From the NCBI GenBank assembly GCA_040397785.1, contig JBBAVI010000016.1:11077-75076 (forward strand): a stretch of 64,000 nt of DNA, given 5' to 3'. Positions 16,926 through 26,300 of the stretch are shown here, piece by piece. This DNA comes from M3007 sp040397785. Lineage in GTDB: Bacteria; Bacteroidota; Bacteroidia; Chitinophagales; Saprospiraceae. Numbering within the stretch: the first letter of the stretch is position 1; each line of letters opens with the position of its first letter. Below the pieces are notes generated by a model that saw only the letters and a list, made by a program, of their open reading frames with translations, was not told where the DNA came from and did not search any database. Both the position numbers and the translations under genes were made by a program.

Positions 16926-19247
16926 ATGTGTTTTCGCGACCTTTTTCTTTGTACTTGCTGCTTCTTTTGCAGCCTATTTACACTTTCCTGTCAAACCAAA
17001 CCCGCGGCTTCTTTTAACTTAGTTCCATTGCCCGCTTCTGTGCAGGCGCTGGATGGCCGTTTTGTGCTGAACAAGGAAATGCGCATTTTTTATCCTACTC
17101 GCGGGGCCGATTGGGCTACCGTGGTGCAATACATCAAAGGCAGTTTGGAACCAGCAACGGGTTTTCAATTTAAAACCCAAACCGGCAAAGCACCTGCTGC
17201 ACAGGCCAACGCTATTTTTTTGGTGGAAGATGCAAAAATCACCAACCCGGAGGGCTATGTGCTGGAGGTAAAACGCAACGCCATTACCATCAAGGCCGGT
17301 TCGGCAGCGGGGGCGTTTTATGCAGTGCAAACCCTCAAACAATTGTTGCCCCCTGCCATTTATCAAAATTCGGTGGTCAAAAATGCGAGCTGGACGGTGC
17401 CTTGTGCAACCATTACCGACGCTCCCCGTTTTGGCTACCGCGGTATGCACCTGGATGTTGGCCGGCATTTTTTTCCGGTTTCATTCATCAAACGTTATAT
17501 TGATTTGATGGCCGCGCATAAAATCAACCGTTTTCACTGGCACCTCACAGAAGACCAGGGTTGGCGCATCGAAATTAAAAAATACCCAAAACTGCAAACG
17601 GTGGCTTCCTGCCGCGCGCAAACCCTCATTGGCCACGACTCGGATGTGCCGGTAAAAATGGATGGCAAACCAGATTGCGGATATTACACCCAGGAAGAAG
17701 TAAAAGAAGTGGTGGAGTATGCCCGGAAGCAATTTGTGACCATCGTACCTGAAATTGAAATGCCGGGCCACGCTACGGCTGCGTTGGCTGCTTATCCGGA
17801 ATTGGGTTGTACGGGCGGTCCGTATAAAGTGGTTGAAAATTGGGGGATATTTGATGACGTATTTTGTGCGGGCAACGAACAAACGTTTGTCTTTCTAAAA
17901 GACGTGCTTACCGAAGTGGCGGCGCTGTTCCCGGGCAGGTACGTACACGTGGGTGGCGATGAATGTCCGAAAGTGCGCTGGAAAACTTGTGCAAAATGCC
18001 AAAAACGCATGCAAACTGAAGGCTTGAAAGACGAACATGCCCTGCAAAGTTACTTTATCGGTCGGGCAGAACAGATTTTGAGCAAATTGGGCAAAAAACT
18101 CATCGGTTGGGATGAAATTCTGGAGGGCGGCTTGAGTCCCAATGCAACCGTCATGAGTTGGCGCGGCGTTGAGGGCGGCATCGAAGCAGCCAAACAACGC
18201 CACGATGTGATTATGACCCCCACTTCCAATTGCTACCTCGATTATTACCAAAGCGATCCTGAAAATGAGCCACTTGCGATTGGCGGATTTTTAACCTTGG
18301 AAAAAGTGTACCAATACGAGCCGGTGCCTGCAGAGTTAAGTGCCGAAGAAGCGAAGCATATCTTGGGCGTGCAAGGCAATGTGTGGACCGAATACATGGA
18401 AACCCCGGAAAAGGTGGAATATATGGTGTACCCGCGGGCTTGCGCCATTGCCGAATCGGGTTGGACGGCCAAAGCCAAGAAAAACTGGCCGAATTTTGGG
18501 TTGCGGATGAAAACCCATTTTGAGCGCCTGGCCGCGATGAAGGTCAATTATTCCAAAGCGTATTATGATTTGGGTTCCTCGTTCCAAAACGGAAAATTGT
18601 CCTTGTTGTGCCTGGATCCGAGTGCGCAAATTTTTTATACTTTAAATGGCTCGGTGCCGACGACTCGATCTATACCGTATAAAGGTCCGGTTTCATTAGA
18701 GCAATCCTCGGTGGTAAAAGCGGTGGCCTTTATCAACGATCAGCCCATGGGCAATGTATACACCTTGCCGTTTCGGATGCACAAAGCCAGTGGCAAGCCC
18801 TATATTTTGAGTCGCCAACCAGAAAAATACACCGGTTCGGAGCAATATGCCCTGACCAACGGCTTAGTAGGAGCCATGAAAACCTGGAACAACTGGGTAG
18901 GATTGGTGAACCACGACATTGATCCGATTATAGATTTTGGAGTAAAAACTAATTTCAAAAAAGTATCCCTGCAATATGTGAATGGCCGGAATTCCTGGAT
19001 TTATCCGCCGCAGGGCGTGATGCTGTTTGTATCAGATGATGGCAAAACCTTTCAGCAAATTGCGCAACGCAGCATCAATACCGATAAAATAGATGGCACC
19101 AAAGTTGAGCAGGTAACGATTGATTTGCCGGAAACCAAAACCCGCTACTTAAAAGTGGTGGTAAAAACGTTTGGCGTGATTCCGGAAGATGAAGAAGGCT
19201 CGGGGAACGGGGCTTGGTTGTTTGTGGATGAGGTAGTGGTGGAGTAG
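16926..19247 (+). CDS. Beta-N-acetylhexosaminidase, GH20 lipoprotein
   Basis: 773 aa. It starts with a lipoprotein signal peptide (CSLFTLSC lipobox, Cys ~22), so it is probably lipid-anchored at the cell surface or periplasm. Order: GH20b domain (residues ~30-165), GH20 catalytic barrel (~168-520) with HVGGDECPK holding the catalytic pair D345-E346, a chitobiase C-terminal-like domain (IFYTLNGSVPTTRS), and an F5/8-type C-terminal beta-sandwich (~610-770; LFVSDDGKTF, RYLKVVVK). GH20 enzymes remove terminal GlcNAc/GalNAc by substrate-assisted catalysis, here fitting chitin-oligomer or glycan salvage. Next gene on the same strand follows after 83 nt with a hairpin between. Confidence 0.95.
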   Translation: MCFRDLFLCTCCFFCSLFTLSCQTKPAASFNLVPLPASVQALDGRFVLNKEMRIFYPTRGADWATVVQYIKGSLEPATGFQFKTQTGKAPAAQANAIFLVEDAKITNPEGYVLEVKRNAITIKAGSAAGAFYAVQTLKQLLPPAIYQNSVVKNASWTVPCATITDAPRFGYRGMHLDVGRHFFPVSFIKRYIDLMAAHKINRFHWHLTEDQGWRIEIKKYPKLQTVASCRAQTLIGHDSDVPVKMDGKPDCGYYTQEEVKEVVEYARKQFVTIVPEIEMPGHATAALAAYPELGCTGGPYKVVENWGIFDDVFCAGNEQTFVFLKDVLTEVAALFPGRYVHVGGDECPKVRWKTCAKCQKRMQTEGLKDEHALQSYFIGRAEQILSKLGKKLIGWDEILEGGLSPNATVMSWRGVEGGIEAAKQRHDVIMTPTSNCYLDYYQSDPENEPLAIGGFLTLEKVYQYEPVPAELSAEEAKHILGVQGNVWTEYMETPEKVEYMVYPRACAIAESGWTAKAKKNWPNFGLRMKTHFERLAAMKVNYSKAYYDLGSSFQNGKLSLLCLDPSAQIFYTLNGSVPTTRSIPYKGPVSLEQSSVVKAVAFINDQPMGNVYTLPFRMHKASGKPYILSRQPEKYTGSEQYALTNGLVGAMKTWNNWVGLVNHDIDPIIDFGVKTNFKKVSLQYVNGRNSWIYPPQGVMLFVSDDGKTFQQIAQRSINTDKIDGTKVEQVTIDLPETKTRYLKVVVKTFGVIPEDEEGSGNGAWLFVDEVVVE

Positions 19248-19273
19248 GTAGATTTTCCTAAACTTTTATATAC

Positions 19274-19313
19274 GCCCGTAATAATCACACCGCTTACGGT
19301 GGTTATTACGGGC
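19274..19313. repeat. Hairpin between hexosaminidase and beta-helix genes
   Basis: Imperfect inverted repeat: GCCCGTAATAA pairs with TTATTACGGGC, and an inner ACCG/CGGT closes a 4-nt loop. No T run follows on the plus strand. It ends 17 nt before the beta-helix ATG. It may be an attenuating or processing structure, or a weak terminator. Confidence 0.6.
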
Positions 19314-19330
19314 ACTTGAACCAACTAATT

Positions 19331-21385
19331 ATGATGAAACACACACAGTTACTACTCATTTTATCTGTTTTCCTGGCCCAAAGCCCCCTTTTTGCCCAAA
19401 AAACAATCTTTGTAAATCAAAATGCCAATGGCTTGCAAACTGGCCAAAGCTGGATAGACGCCTACACCGATTTACAGCAAGCCATTGGAAATGCTGTGCA
19501 TGGTGACACGATTTGGGTAGCTCGGGGAACGTACAAGCCGGGCCCCGAACGGTTTCAAAGTTTTGCAATGGTTTCCGGCGTACAATTGTATGGCGGGTTT
19601 TCAGGGTTTGAAACAGCTTTGGAACAACGGAACTGGAATATGTTTGAAACCATTTTGAGCGCGGATATCGGGGAGCCGGGTGTGGACACCGATAATAACT
19701 ATCATGTAATAACGGGTTTTGGGGCGGATAGCCTTACGGTGGTGGATGGTTTTACTATTCGGGATGGGTATTCGGTTGATTATGAAAGTTATCCGGGTAA
19801 CGAAGGGGGCGGTATTCAGTTATTTGGATCACCAGACGCGGCTTATACCAATCCACGCATTAGCCACTGCCGTTTTATCAATAACCAGGCACAAAGGGGA
19901 GGTGCTATTTATGTGAGTTGGTTTTACAATGCGTTTTTTGGGTACCACCCTGTAAATCCTTCCATCACCCATTGCAGCTTTGAAAACAACAAAAGTATTC
20001 CTTTAAATGGGGGGGCCCTAGCCTGGGAAGGACCTTGTAGGGGTGGAGATACGATAAAATTACAGGATTGTACTTTTCGGAATAGCAGTGCATTATATGC
20101 GCGAGGTGCTCATATCTATTTTGGCGAAATAACGGGTAAGGCACTGCACTTATCCAATTGTCTTTTTGACCGAGATTCTTCAGGATATGGGAGCCTTGAT
20201 TTTTTCTTAAATCAAGCGCGTGATACGCCAACTTATATGCATCTAGAACATTGCATTTTTAGAAATAAAAGGGGAAATGGTTCTTATGGGGCACTTAACA
20301 TTGAAGATAGGAAATCAAATAAGATGTACTGTGATATTGATGATTGTGTGTTTGATCATAATCGTAATACAAATGGGAGAAGTGTGTTTACAGTCGAAGG
20401 AAACCCAGGTTCTAGTATCAATCTAAATTTTAGAAATTCGACCATTGAGGGTAATTTGGGAAGCCAAAATGGCCTGTGCAATATTTATGTAGGGGACGTA
20501 AATACTAACTTTGAAAATTGCAAATTTTTAAACAATACTTCTAAGCCCAATGAAGATAGTCATTCAAGTCTTATAAAATGGATCGGAGGAACAAATTACC
20601 TTGCTGAGACAACTTTTAAAAATTGTCTGTTTGCAAACAACGCTGGTGGACTTGTGTTTTCTACCAGTGCCAGTGTGTATTATAATACCGAAATAACCAA
20701 TTGTACCTTTTATGAAAACAACAAATATGTATTTGCCAAATCTTACTATCCTTCCTTTAGTCAGCCAGGCAATCCGTATTATAACCGGATAAAAATCAGA
20801 AATTCTGTTATTTGGGAGACTAATACGGATCCGCTTTTCTCGGATAACAGTTTAAGCTTTAATACTGAACAATTCTTTGTAGAACATTCAATTTTAGATA
20901 CAGGATATATAGGCTCTTTTCCGGCAGCCGGGAATAAATATGTAAAGTCGCCATTGTTTGTAGACAGCCTTGCCGGTGATTTTCGCTTGCGCGCTTGCTC
21001 TCCTGCTGTGAATGCGGGTAACAATTCCTTCATAGATTCTGTAAGCACCGATTTAGCCGGAACCGCGCGTATTTTGTTCGGAAAAGTAGATATGGGCGCT
21101 TTTGAAGCAACGGATACCTGCAAGATCGTGTCCACGAACAATCCGAGCAATATTCAGGCCTTACAAATCGCACCCAACCCCGCTCATGGATTGCTTCAAT
21201 TTCAGTTACCGGAGGGAACATTGGCTGCGTGTGTGGAAGTAATCAATGCGTCAGGTGAAATTGTGTTTCAAAAAAACGATGTTCATAGTCAAACCATTGA
21301 TCTCGGAAACCAATCGCCGGGAATCTATTGGATTCGGATGCGCACGAATGCGGGTGTTTTTGTTGGAAAATGGATTCGATTGTAA
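19331..21385 (+). CDS. Secreted right-handed beta-helix protein with T9SS sorting domain
   Basis: 684 aa from the ATG at 19331; the frame could be opened by TTG 15 nt earlier, but ATG-ATG-AAA gives a normal signal peptide (LLLILSVFLAQSPLFAQ). Residues ~30-130 match the start common to Bacteroidota choice-of-anchor/beta-helix proteins (IFVNQNANG, SWIDAYTDLQQAI, DTIWVARGTYKPG). The middle is a parallel beta-helix with repeating coils (TNPRISHCRFINN, FENNKS, NCTFYENN). The last ~75 residues are a type-A T9SS C-terminal domain (IAPNPAHGLLQF, GEIVFQK, SPGIYWIRM), so it should be exported across the outer membrane. The ligand is probably a polysaccharide, which is an inference. Its central part is more AT-rich than neighbouring genes. 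Confidence 0.88.
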   Translation: MMKHTQLLLILSVFLAQSPLFAQKTIFVNQNANGLQTGQSWIDAYTDLQQAIGNAVHGDTIWVARGTYKPGPERFQSFAMVSGVQLYGGFSGFETALEQRNWNMFETILSADIGEPGVDTDNNYHVITGFGADSLTVVDGFTIRDGYSVDYESYPGNEGGGIQLFGSPDAAYTNPRISHCRFINNQAQRGGAIYVSWFYNAFFGYHPVNPSITHCSFENNKSIPLNGGALAWEGPCRGGDTIKLQDCTFRNSSALYARGAHIYFGEITGKALHLSNCLFDRDSSGYGSLDFFLNQARDTPTYMHLEHCIFRNKRGNGSYGALNIEDRKSNKMYCDIDDCVFDHNRNTNGRSVFTVEGNPGSSINLNFRNSTIEGNLGSQNGLCNIYVGDVNTNFENCKFLNNTSKPNEDSHSSLIKWIGGTNYLAETTFKNCLFANNAGGLVFSTSASVYYNTEITNCTFYENNKYVFAKSYYPSFSQPGNPYYNRIKIRNSVIWETNTDPLFSDNSLSFNTEQFFVEHSILDTGYIGSFPAAGNKYVKSPLFVDSLAGDFRLRACSPAVNAGNNSFIDSVSTDLAGTARILFGKVDMGAFEATDTCKIVSTNNPSNIQALQIAPNPAHGLLQFQLPEGTLAACVEVINASGEIVFQKNDVHSQTIDLGNQSPGIYWIRMRTNAGVFVGKWIRL

Positions 21386-21406
21386 AAAAAGAGCTACAAA
21401 TGCCCG

Positions 21407-21477
21407 ACTTCTCCGAAGTCGTGATCGGGTTCGGGCATTGTATGTTTTCTACAAATGTTCTACTTCTCCGAAGTCGT
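21407..21477. repeat. Two copies of a 16-bp palindromic motif
   Basis: ACTTCTCCGAAGTCGT occurs at 21407-21422 and again at 21462-21477, each preceded by CTACAAATG 8-16 nt upstream. The core ACTTC-TCC-GAAGT is itself palindromic. It sits in the convergent spacer between the beta-helix gene and the ALDH7 gene. Confidence 0.75.
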
Positions 21478-21530
21478 CGCGTTGCCCAAATGTTTCCGCT
21501 TTGCTGTGTGCCCGATAAAATGGATAAAAA

Positions 21531-21564
21531 ATCCCGAATTTTGGTGAAATCCAAAATTCGGGAT
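21531..21564 (-). terminator. Terminator of the ALDH7-family gene
   Basis: Perfect 14-bp stem (21531-21544 with 21551-21564, ATCCCGAATTTTGG arm) and a 6-nt loop. On the minus strand it is followed by TTTTTATCC and lies 35 nt past the stop at 21599. It could also act for the beta-helix gene. Confidence 0.85.
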
Positions 21565-21598
21565 GACTCATGTGTATTTTATCCTAAACCCCTTTTCC

Positions 21599-23131
21599 CT
21601 ACAAATCAAACTTAATCCCCTGCGCCAAAGGAACGGTCGGGCTGTAGTTGATGGTGTTGGTTTGACGGCGCATATACGCTTTCCAGGCATCGGAGCCGGA
21701 TTCACGGCCGCCGCCGGTTTCTTTTTCACCGCCGAACGCGCCACCAATTTCAGCACCCGAAGTACCGATGTTCACGTTGGCAATACCGCAATCCGAGCCG
21801 TTTATCGACAGGAACCGTTCTGCTTCCATAAGGTCGTTGGTCATAATTGCGGAAGAAAGTCCTTGTGGCACGCCGTTTTGCAGGGCAATTGCTTCTTCGA
21901 GCGTGCTGTATTTCAGCAGGTACAAAATCGGTGCAAAGGTTTCGTGCTGCACAATGTCCCAATGGTTTTCGGCTTCGGCAATGCAGGGTTTTACATAACA
22001 ACCACTTTCATACCCTGGGCCTTCCAACACACCACCTTCCACTAAAAACGTACCGCGCACTTTTTTCACTTCCTGGATGGCTTGGAGGTAATGTTCCACC
22101 GCCGTTTTATCGATCAGCGGACCCACGTGGTTGTTTGAATCGAGCGGATCGCCAATGCGCAACTGTTTGTAGGCGCTGGCCAACACTTTTTTCACATCCT
22201 CATATTGACTTTCGTGTATGATGAGTCGGCGGGTAGAGGTGCAGCGTTGTCCGGCTGTACCCACTGCGCCAAACACCGCGCCAGTCAATACAATTTTCAA
22301 ATCAGCAGAAGGCGCAACAATAATGGCATTGTTGCCGCCGAGTTCGAGCAGGGAACGGCCGAGGCGTTCTGCCACCGTTCTGCCCACAATTTTACCCATG
22401 CGGGTGCTGCCCGTTGCGCTGACCAAAGGCACGCGGCTGTCTTTGGTCATGTATTCGCCCACTTTATAGTCGCCATTGATCACCGAACAAATACCTTCTG
22501 GCAAATTGTTGGCTTTCAATACCTTTTGAAACAAGTTTTGGCAGGCGATACCACACAGCGGCGTTTTTTCCGATGGTTTCCACACGCATACGTCCCCGCA
22601 TACAAGCGCGAGCATTGAGTTCCAGGACCAAACGGCTACCGGAAAATTGAAGGCAGAAATAATACCCACAATACCCAGGGCATGCCATTGTTCGTACATG
22701 CGGTGGCCGGGGCGCTCGGAGTGCATGGTGAGGCCATATAATTGGCGCGACAAGCCTACGGCAAAATCGCAGATATCAATCATTTCCTGTACTTCGCCCA
22801 AACCTTCCTGCAGGCTTTTGCCCATTTCATACGAAACGAGGCTACCGAGGGGTTCCTTGTACTGGCGGAGGATTTCCCCATACTGGCGGACAATTTCGCC
22901 GCGCTTGGGAGCAGGTATATCGTGCCAAACCTGGAAGGCAGCGCTGGCCTGTGCCATCACGGTATCGTATTGTTCGCGGGTGGTGATGCCCACGCTTCCG
23001 ATAAATTCACCGTCGACCGGCGAGTATGAATCCAAATAACGGCGGCTGCCCGCTACCGATTCCTGCCCGGTCCAGGTGCCCTGATTTTTGGTTTTTAGGC
23101 CTAATTTCTTTAAAAATTCTTTTGGTTGCAT
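21599..23131 (-). CDS. ALDH7-family aldehyde dehydrogenase (aminoadipate-semialdehyde dehydrogenase-like)
   Basis: 510 aa, cytoplasmic NAD(P)-dependent dehydrogenase. The pattern belongs to the ALDH7/antiquitin branch: FNFPVAVWSWNSMLALVCGD, SATGSTRMGKIVG, the general-base motif LLELGGNNAIIV and the nucleophile motif GTAGQRCTSTRRL. Family members oxidise alpha-aminoadipate semialdehyde (lysine breakdown) or related aldehydes. The start MQPKEFLKKLGLK fits the family, and a -7 box lies 27 nt upstream. No other lysine-catabolic gene is nearby, so the substrate is inferred only from subfamily. Confidence 0.92.
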   Translation of the reverse strand: MQPKEFLKKLGLKTKNQGTWTGQESVAGSRRYLDSYSPVDGEFIGSVGITTREQYDTVMAQASAAFQVWHDIPAPKRGEIVRQYGEILRQYKEPLGSLVSYEMGKSLQEGLGEVQEMIDICDFAVGLSRQLYGLTMHSERPGHRMYEQWHALGIVGIISAFNFPVAVWSWNSMLALVCGDVCVWKPSEKTPLCGIACQNLFQKVLKANNLPEGICSVINGDYKVGEYMTKDSRVPLVSATGSTRMGKIVGRTVAERLGRSLLELGGNNAIIVAPSADLKIVLTGAVFGAVGTAGQRCTSTRRLIIHESQYEDVKKVLASAYKQLRIGDPLDSNNHVGPLIDKTAVEHYLQAIQEVKKVRGTFLVEGGVLEGPGYESGCYVKPCIAEAENHWDIVQHETFAPILYLLKYSTLEEAIALQNGVPQGLSSAIMTNDLMEAERFLSINGSDCGIANVNIGTSGAEIGGAFGGEKETGGGRESGSDAWKAYMRRQTNTINYSPTVPLAQGIKFDL

Positions 23132-23158
23132 TTGTCAGTAGTGGTGAAAAATTGGGGG

Positions 23159-23166
23159 CAAAGGTA
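23159..23166 (-). promoter_or_regulatory. -7 box (TACCTTTG) of the ALDH7-family gene
   Basis: Minus-strand TACCTTTG fits TAnnTTTG, 27 nt before the ATG at 23131, and is the same octamer as in front of the thiolase. No clear -33 element. Confidence 0.45.
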
Positions 23167-23383
23167 GGGATTTGATGCAGGGTTTTCAGGAAATTAATTG
23201 CATATTCCCTAAGTATCATGTAAAAACGTTAAAAAATGAAATATGTGCCCCGGGTAGATAAAATGCAAAATAGTAGCAAATTGCTCATTGTGAACATATG
23301 TTGCAATTTCGAAAAACTTAATCTGGGAAATTTGGTTTGTGAAGATACTGATCTATTGTCATTGTTCATTTTATGCAAATTTC

Positions 23384-26300
23384 ATGAAGCAAAATCGAAA
23401 TCTACACTTATTAAAACTGAGCGGTTTGTTGCTGGGCACTTTTCTTTGGCTCGCCAACAACAGCAATCCGCCCAACGGTAGTACCAATGCGCCGTTTGAC
23501 AGTACTTGTGCGCAATGCCACGGAACGAACAATCAAAATGGCTACAATGCCAATATTACCGTGGATGGTTTGCCTGCCACAATTCAGGCGAACATTGTTT
23601 ACCCGCTTACCCTCACGGTGACGGCTACTGCCGGTAATCCGGTAAAGGCTGGCTTTCAGCTGGTTGCCGTATCCACCAGTTCCAATGCGAATGCTGGTGA
23701 TTTGGCGGCAATTAATGCGGAATCGGGTACTGAAATGTTTGGCGGCCGGGAATACATCGACCATCGCGGCGGCAAAATATTTTCGGCCGGAACTACTTCC
23801 TGGTCCTTTAACTGGACGGCGCCCGCCACGGTATCTGGAAATGATGTGACATTTTACTTCATTTCGTTATTGGCCAACAACAATGGCAATTCAGGGGGCG
23901 ATTTTCCGGTGTCGGGCTCGGTATCGGTGCCTTTTAGTGGACCGCCGGCTATTTCTGCTACGATTACCAATACCACCAATTTAAATTGTTTTGGGGTAAA
24001 TACCGGAAGTGCTACCGTGGAGGCTTCGGGCGGAACACCTCCTTACACCTATTTATGGTCGAACGGACAAACCGCTGCAACGGCCATTAACCTTGCTGCG
24101 GGCAATTACACCGTAACGGTCACCGGAGCAAGTGGTAGTGGAACAGCCACTGCCAGCACCACCGTTACCCAACCAACAGCAGTGACCGCCACTGTTTCTG
24201 TGGCCGGAACCTTGAGTTGTATCAATACCACCGTCACCGCTACCGTTACGCCTGGAGGTGGCACTTCGCCTTATTCCTACCTTTGGCCGGATGGACAAAC
24301 CGGCAACCAGGCCATTTTTAGTGCCGTAGGATCCTATACGGTTACGGTCACCGACAATAATAACTGTACCAAAACCGCAGTTGCTACAGTGACAGGCAAT
24401 ACGAGTCCTCCCAATGCCGCCGCTTCGGCCAATGGCAGTTTGTCGTGCACCAATACTTCTACGACTCTTTCCTGTACCGGATCTAGTACCGGCGCAAATA
24501 TTGCTTTGCTGTGGACGACCACGCAGGGAAATATTGTTTCCGGGGCTACTTCTTGTAATCCGGTCGTGAATCAGCCTGGTGAATATACTTTGCGCGTTAC
24601 CAACTCTACCAACGGGTGTACTTCGACCGCTTCTGTTACGGTTGTTTCAACAGTGGTTCCTCCGGGTGCAACGGCGACGGGCGGAACCATTACTTGCAAT
24701 ATTCCAACGATAAACTTGCAAGGAACTTCGCCTACGCAAAACGTAAATTTTGCCTGGACAGGTCCAAATAATTTTAGCTCCAACCTGCAAAACCCAAGTG
24801 TAAGCGTCGGGGGCAATTACATCCTTACCGTCACCAACCCTGCAAATGGTTGTACCTCAAGTGCCACGGCCACGGTTGTCTTAAACACGACGCCACCGAG
24901 TGCGGCGGCCAGTTCCGGTCCGGCACTTACTTGTGCTCAGTTGAGTAGTCAGGTATTCGCTACAACGAATGCCAACAACCCAAGCTATATCTGGTCTGGT
25001 CCTAATAACTTTAATTCTACCTTGCAAAATCCCACCGTAAATGCTGCCGGAAGCTATACCGTCATCATTACGGGCACCAACGGTTGTACCAATTCGGCTA
25101 CCACGACCATCACACAAGATATAGCACCGCCCGCATTGAGTACCAATGTTGGCCCAACTATCACCTGTGTTCAATTGAGTAGTCAGGTTTTCGCCACCAG
25201 CGGCAACAATGTTACCTATGCCTGGACGGGCCCGAATAATTTTAGTTCCACCCAGCAAAATCCTGCGGTAAATGCCGCAGGTGCTTATAAAGTTACGGTG
25301 ACGGGCACCAATGGTTGCACCAATTCGGCAACCGCAACGGTATTGTCGAACCAAACACCGCCCGGTGCCACCGCTACTGGAGGAACAATTACTTGTACCA
25401 ATGCATCGGTTACCTTATTGGGAACCAGTACGGGCAATCAGGTAAGTTATGCCTGGAGCGGACCGGGAGGCAATTCCACCTTGCAAAATTTTACCGTAAC
25501 GACCGCCGGACCCTATAGCCTGACCACAACAGATGGTGTAAACGGTTGTACCTCCAGCACTTCCGCTACTGTAGCCCTCAATACTACCGAGCCGGTAGCT
25601 TCGGCAACGGTAGGCAGCAATTTAAATTGCGTGAATACCAGTGTACAAATCAATGGATCGGCCTCTTCACAAGGCGCTAATTTTAGTTATTTGTGGACAA
25701 CTACCAACGGTAATATCGTTTCTGGAGGCACCACCCTTACGCCCATTGTAAATGCTGCAGGTGTTTATAATTTGTTGGTTACCAATTCAGAAAATGGTTG
25801 TACCAAAACAACTTCGGCAACGGTTGTTCAAACACCCGTTTTGAGCGCCGGTATCGGGACCAGTACGAATATTTCGTGCAATGGCGGCAGCAATGGCGCT
25901 GCCAGTACAACTGTGAGCGGCGGTGCCGGCACCAACACCTATTTATGGAGCAATGGTAGCACAACGGCAAATATTGCTGGGTTGACGGCCGGCACTTATA
26001 TCGTTACCGTGACCGATTCCGAAAACTGTACCGCCACCGCTTCGGCGGTCATTACGCAACCTGCGATTTTGTTGGTAAATGCCAGCGCCACAGGTGAAAC
26101 CGCCCTGGGTGCCAACAATGGTACCGCCAGCACAGCGCCAAGCGGAGGCACGCCAAGTTTTACGTATCTCTGGAGCAATTCCGCAACAACCTCTAATATT
26201 AATGGATTGGCACCAGGTTCCTACACCGTTACTATCACGGATGCCAATGCTTGTACTGCGGTTCAAACCGTAACCGTGAATAGTTTTAATTGTAATCTAT

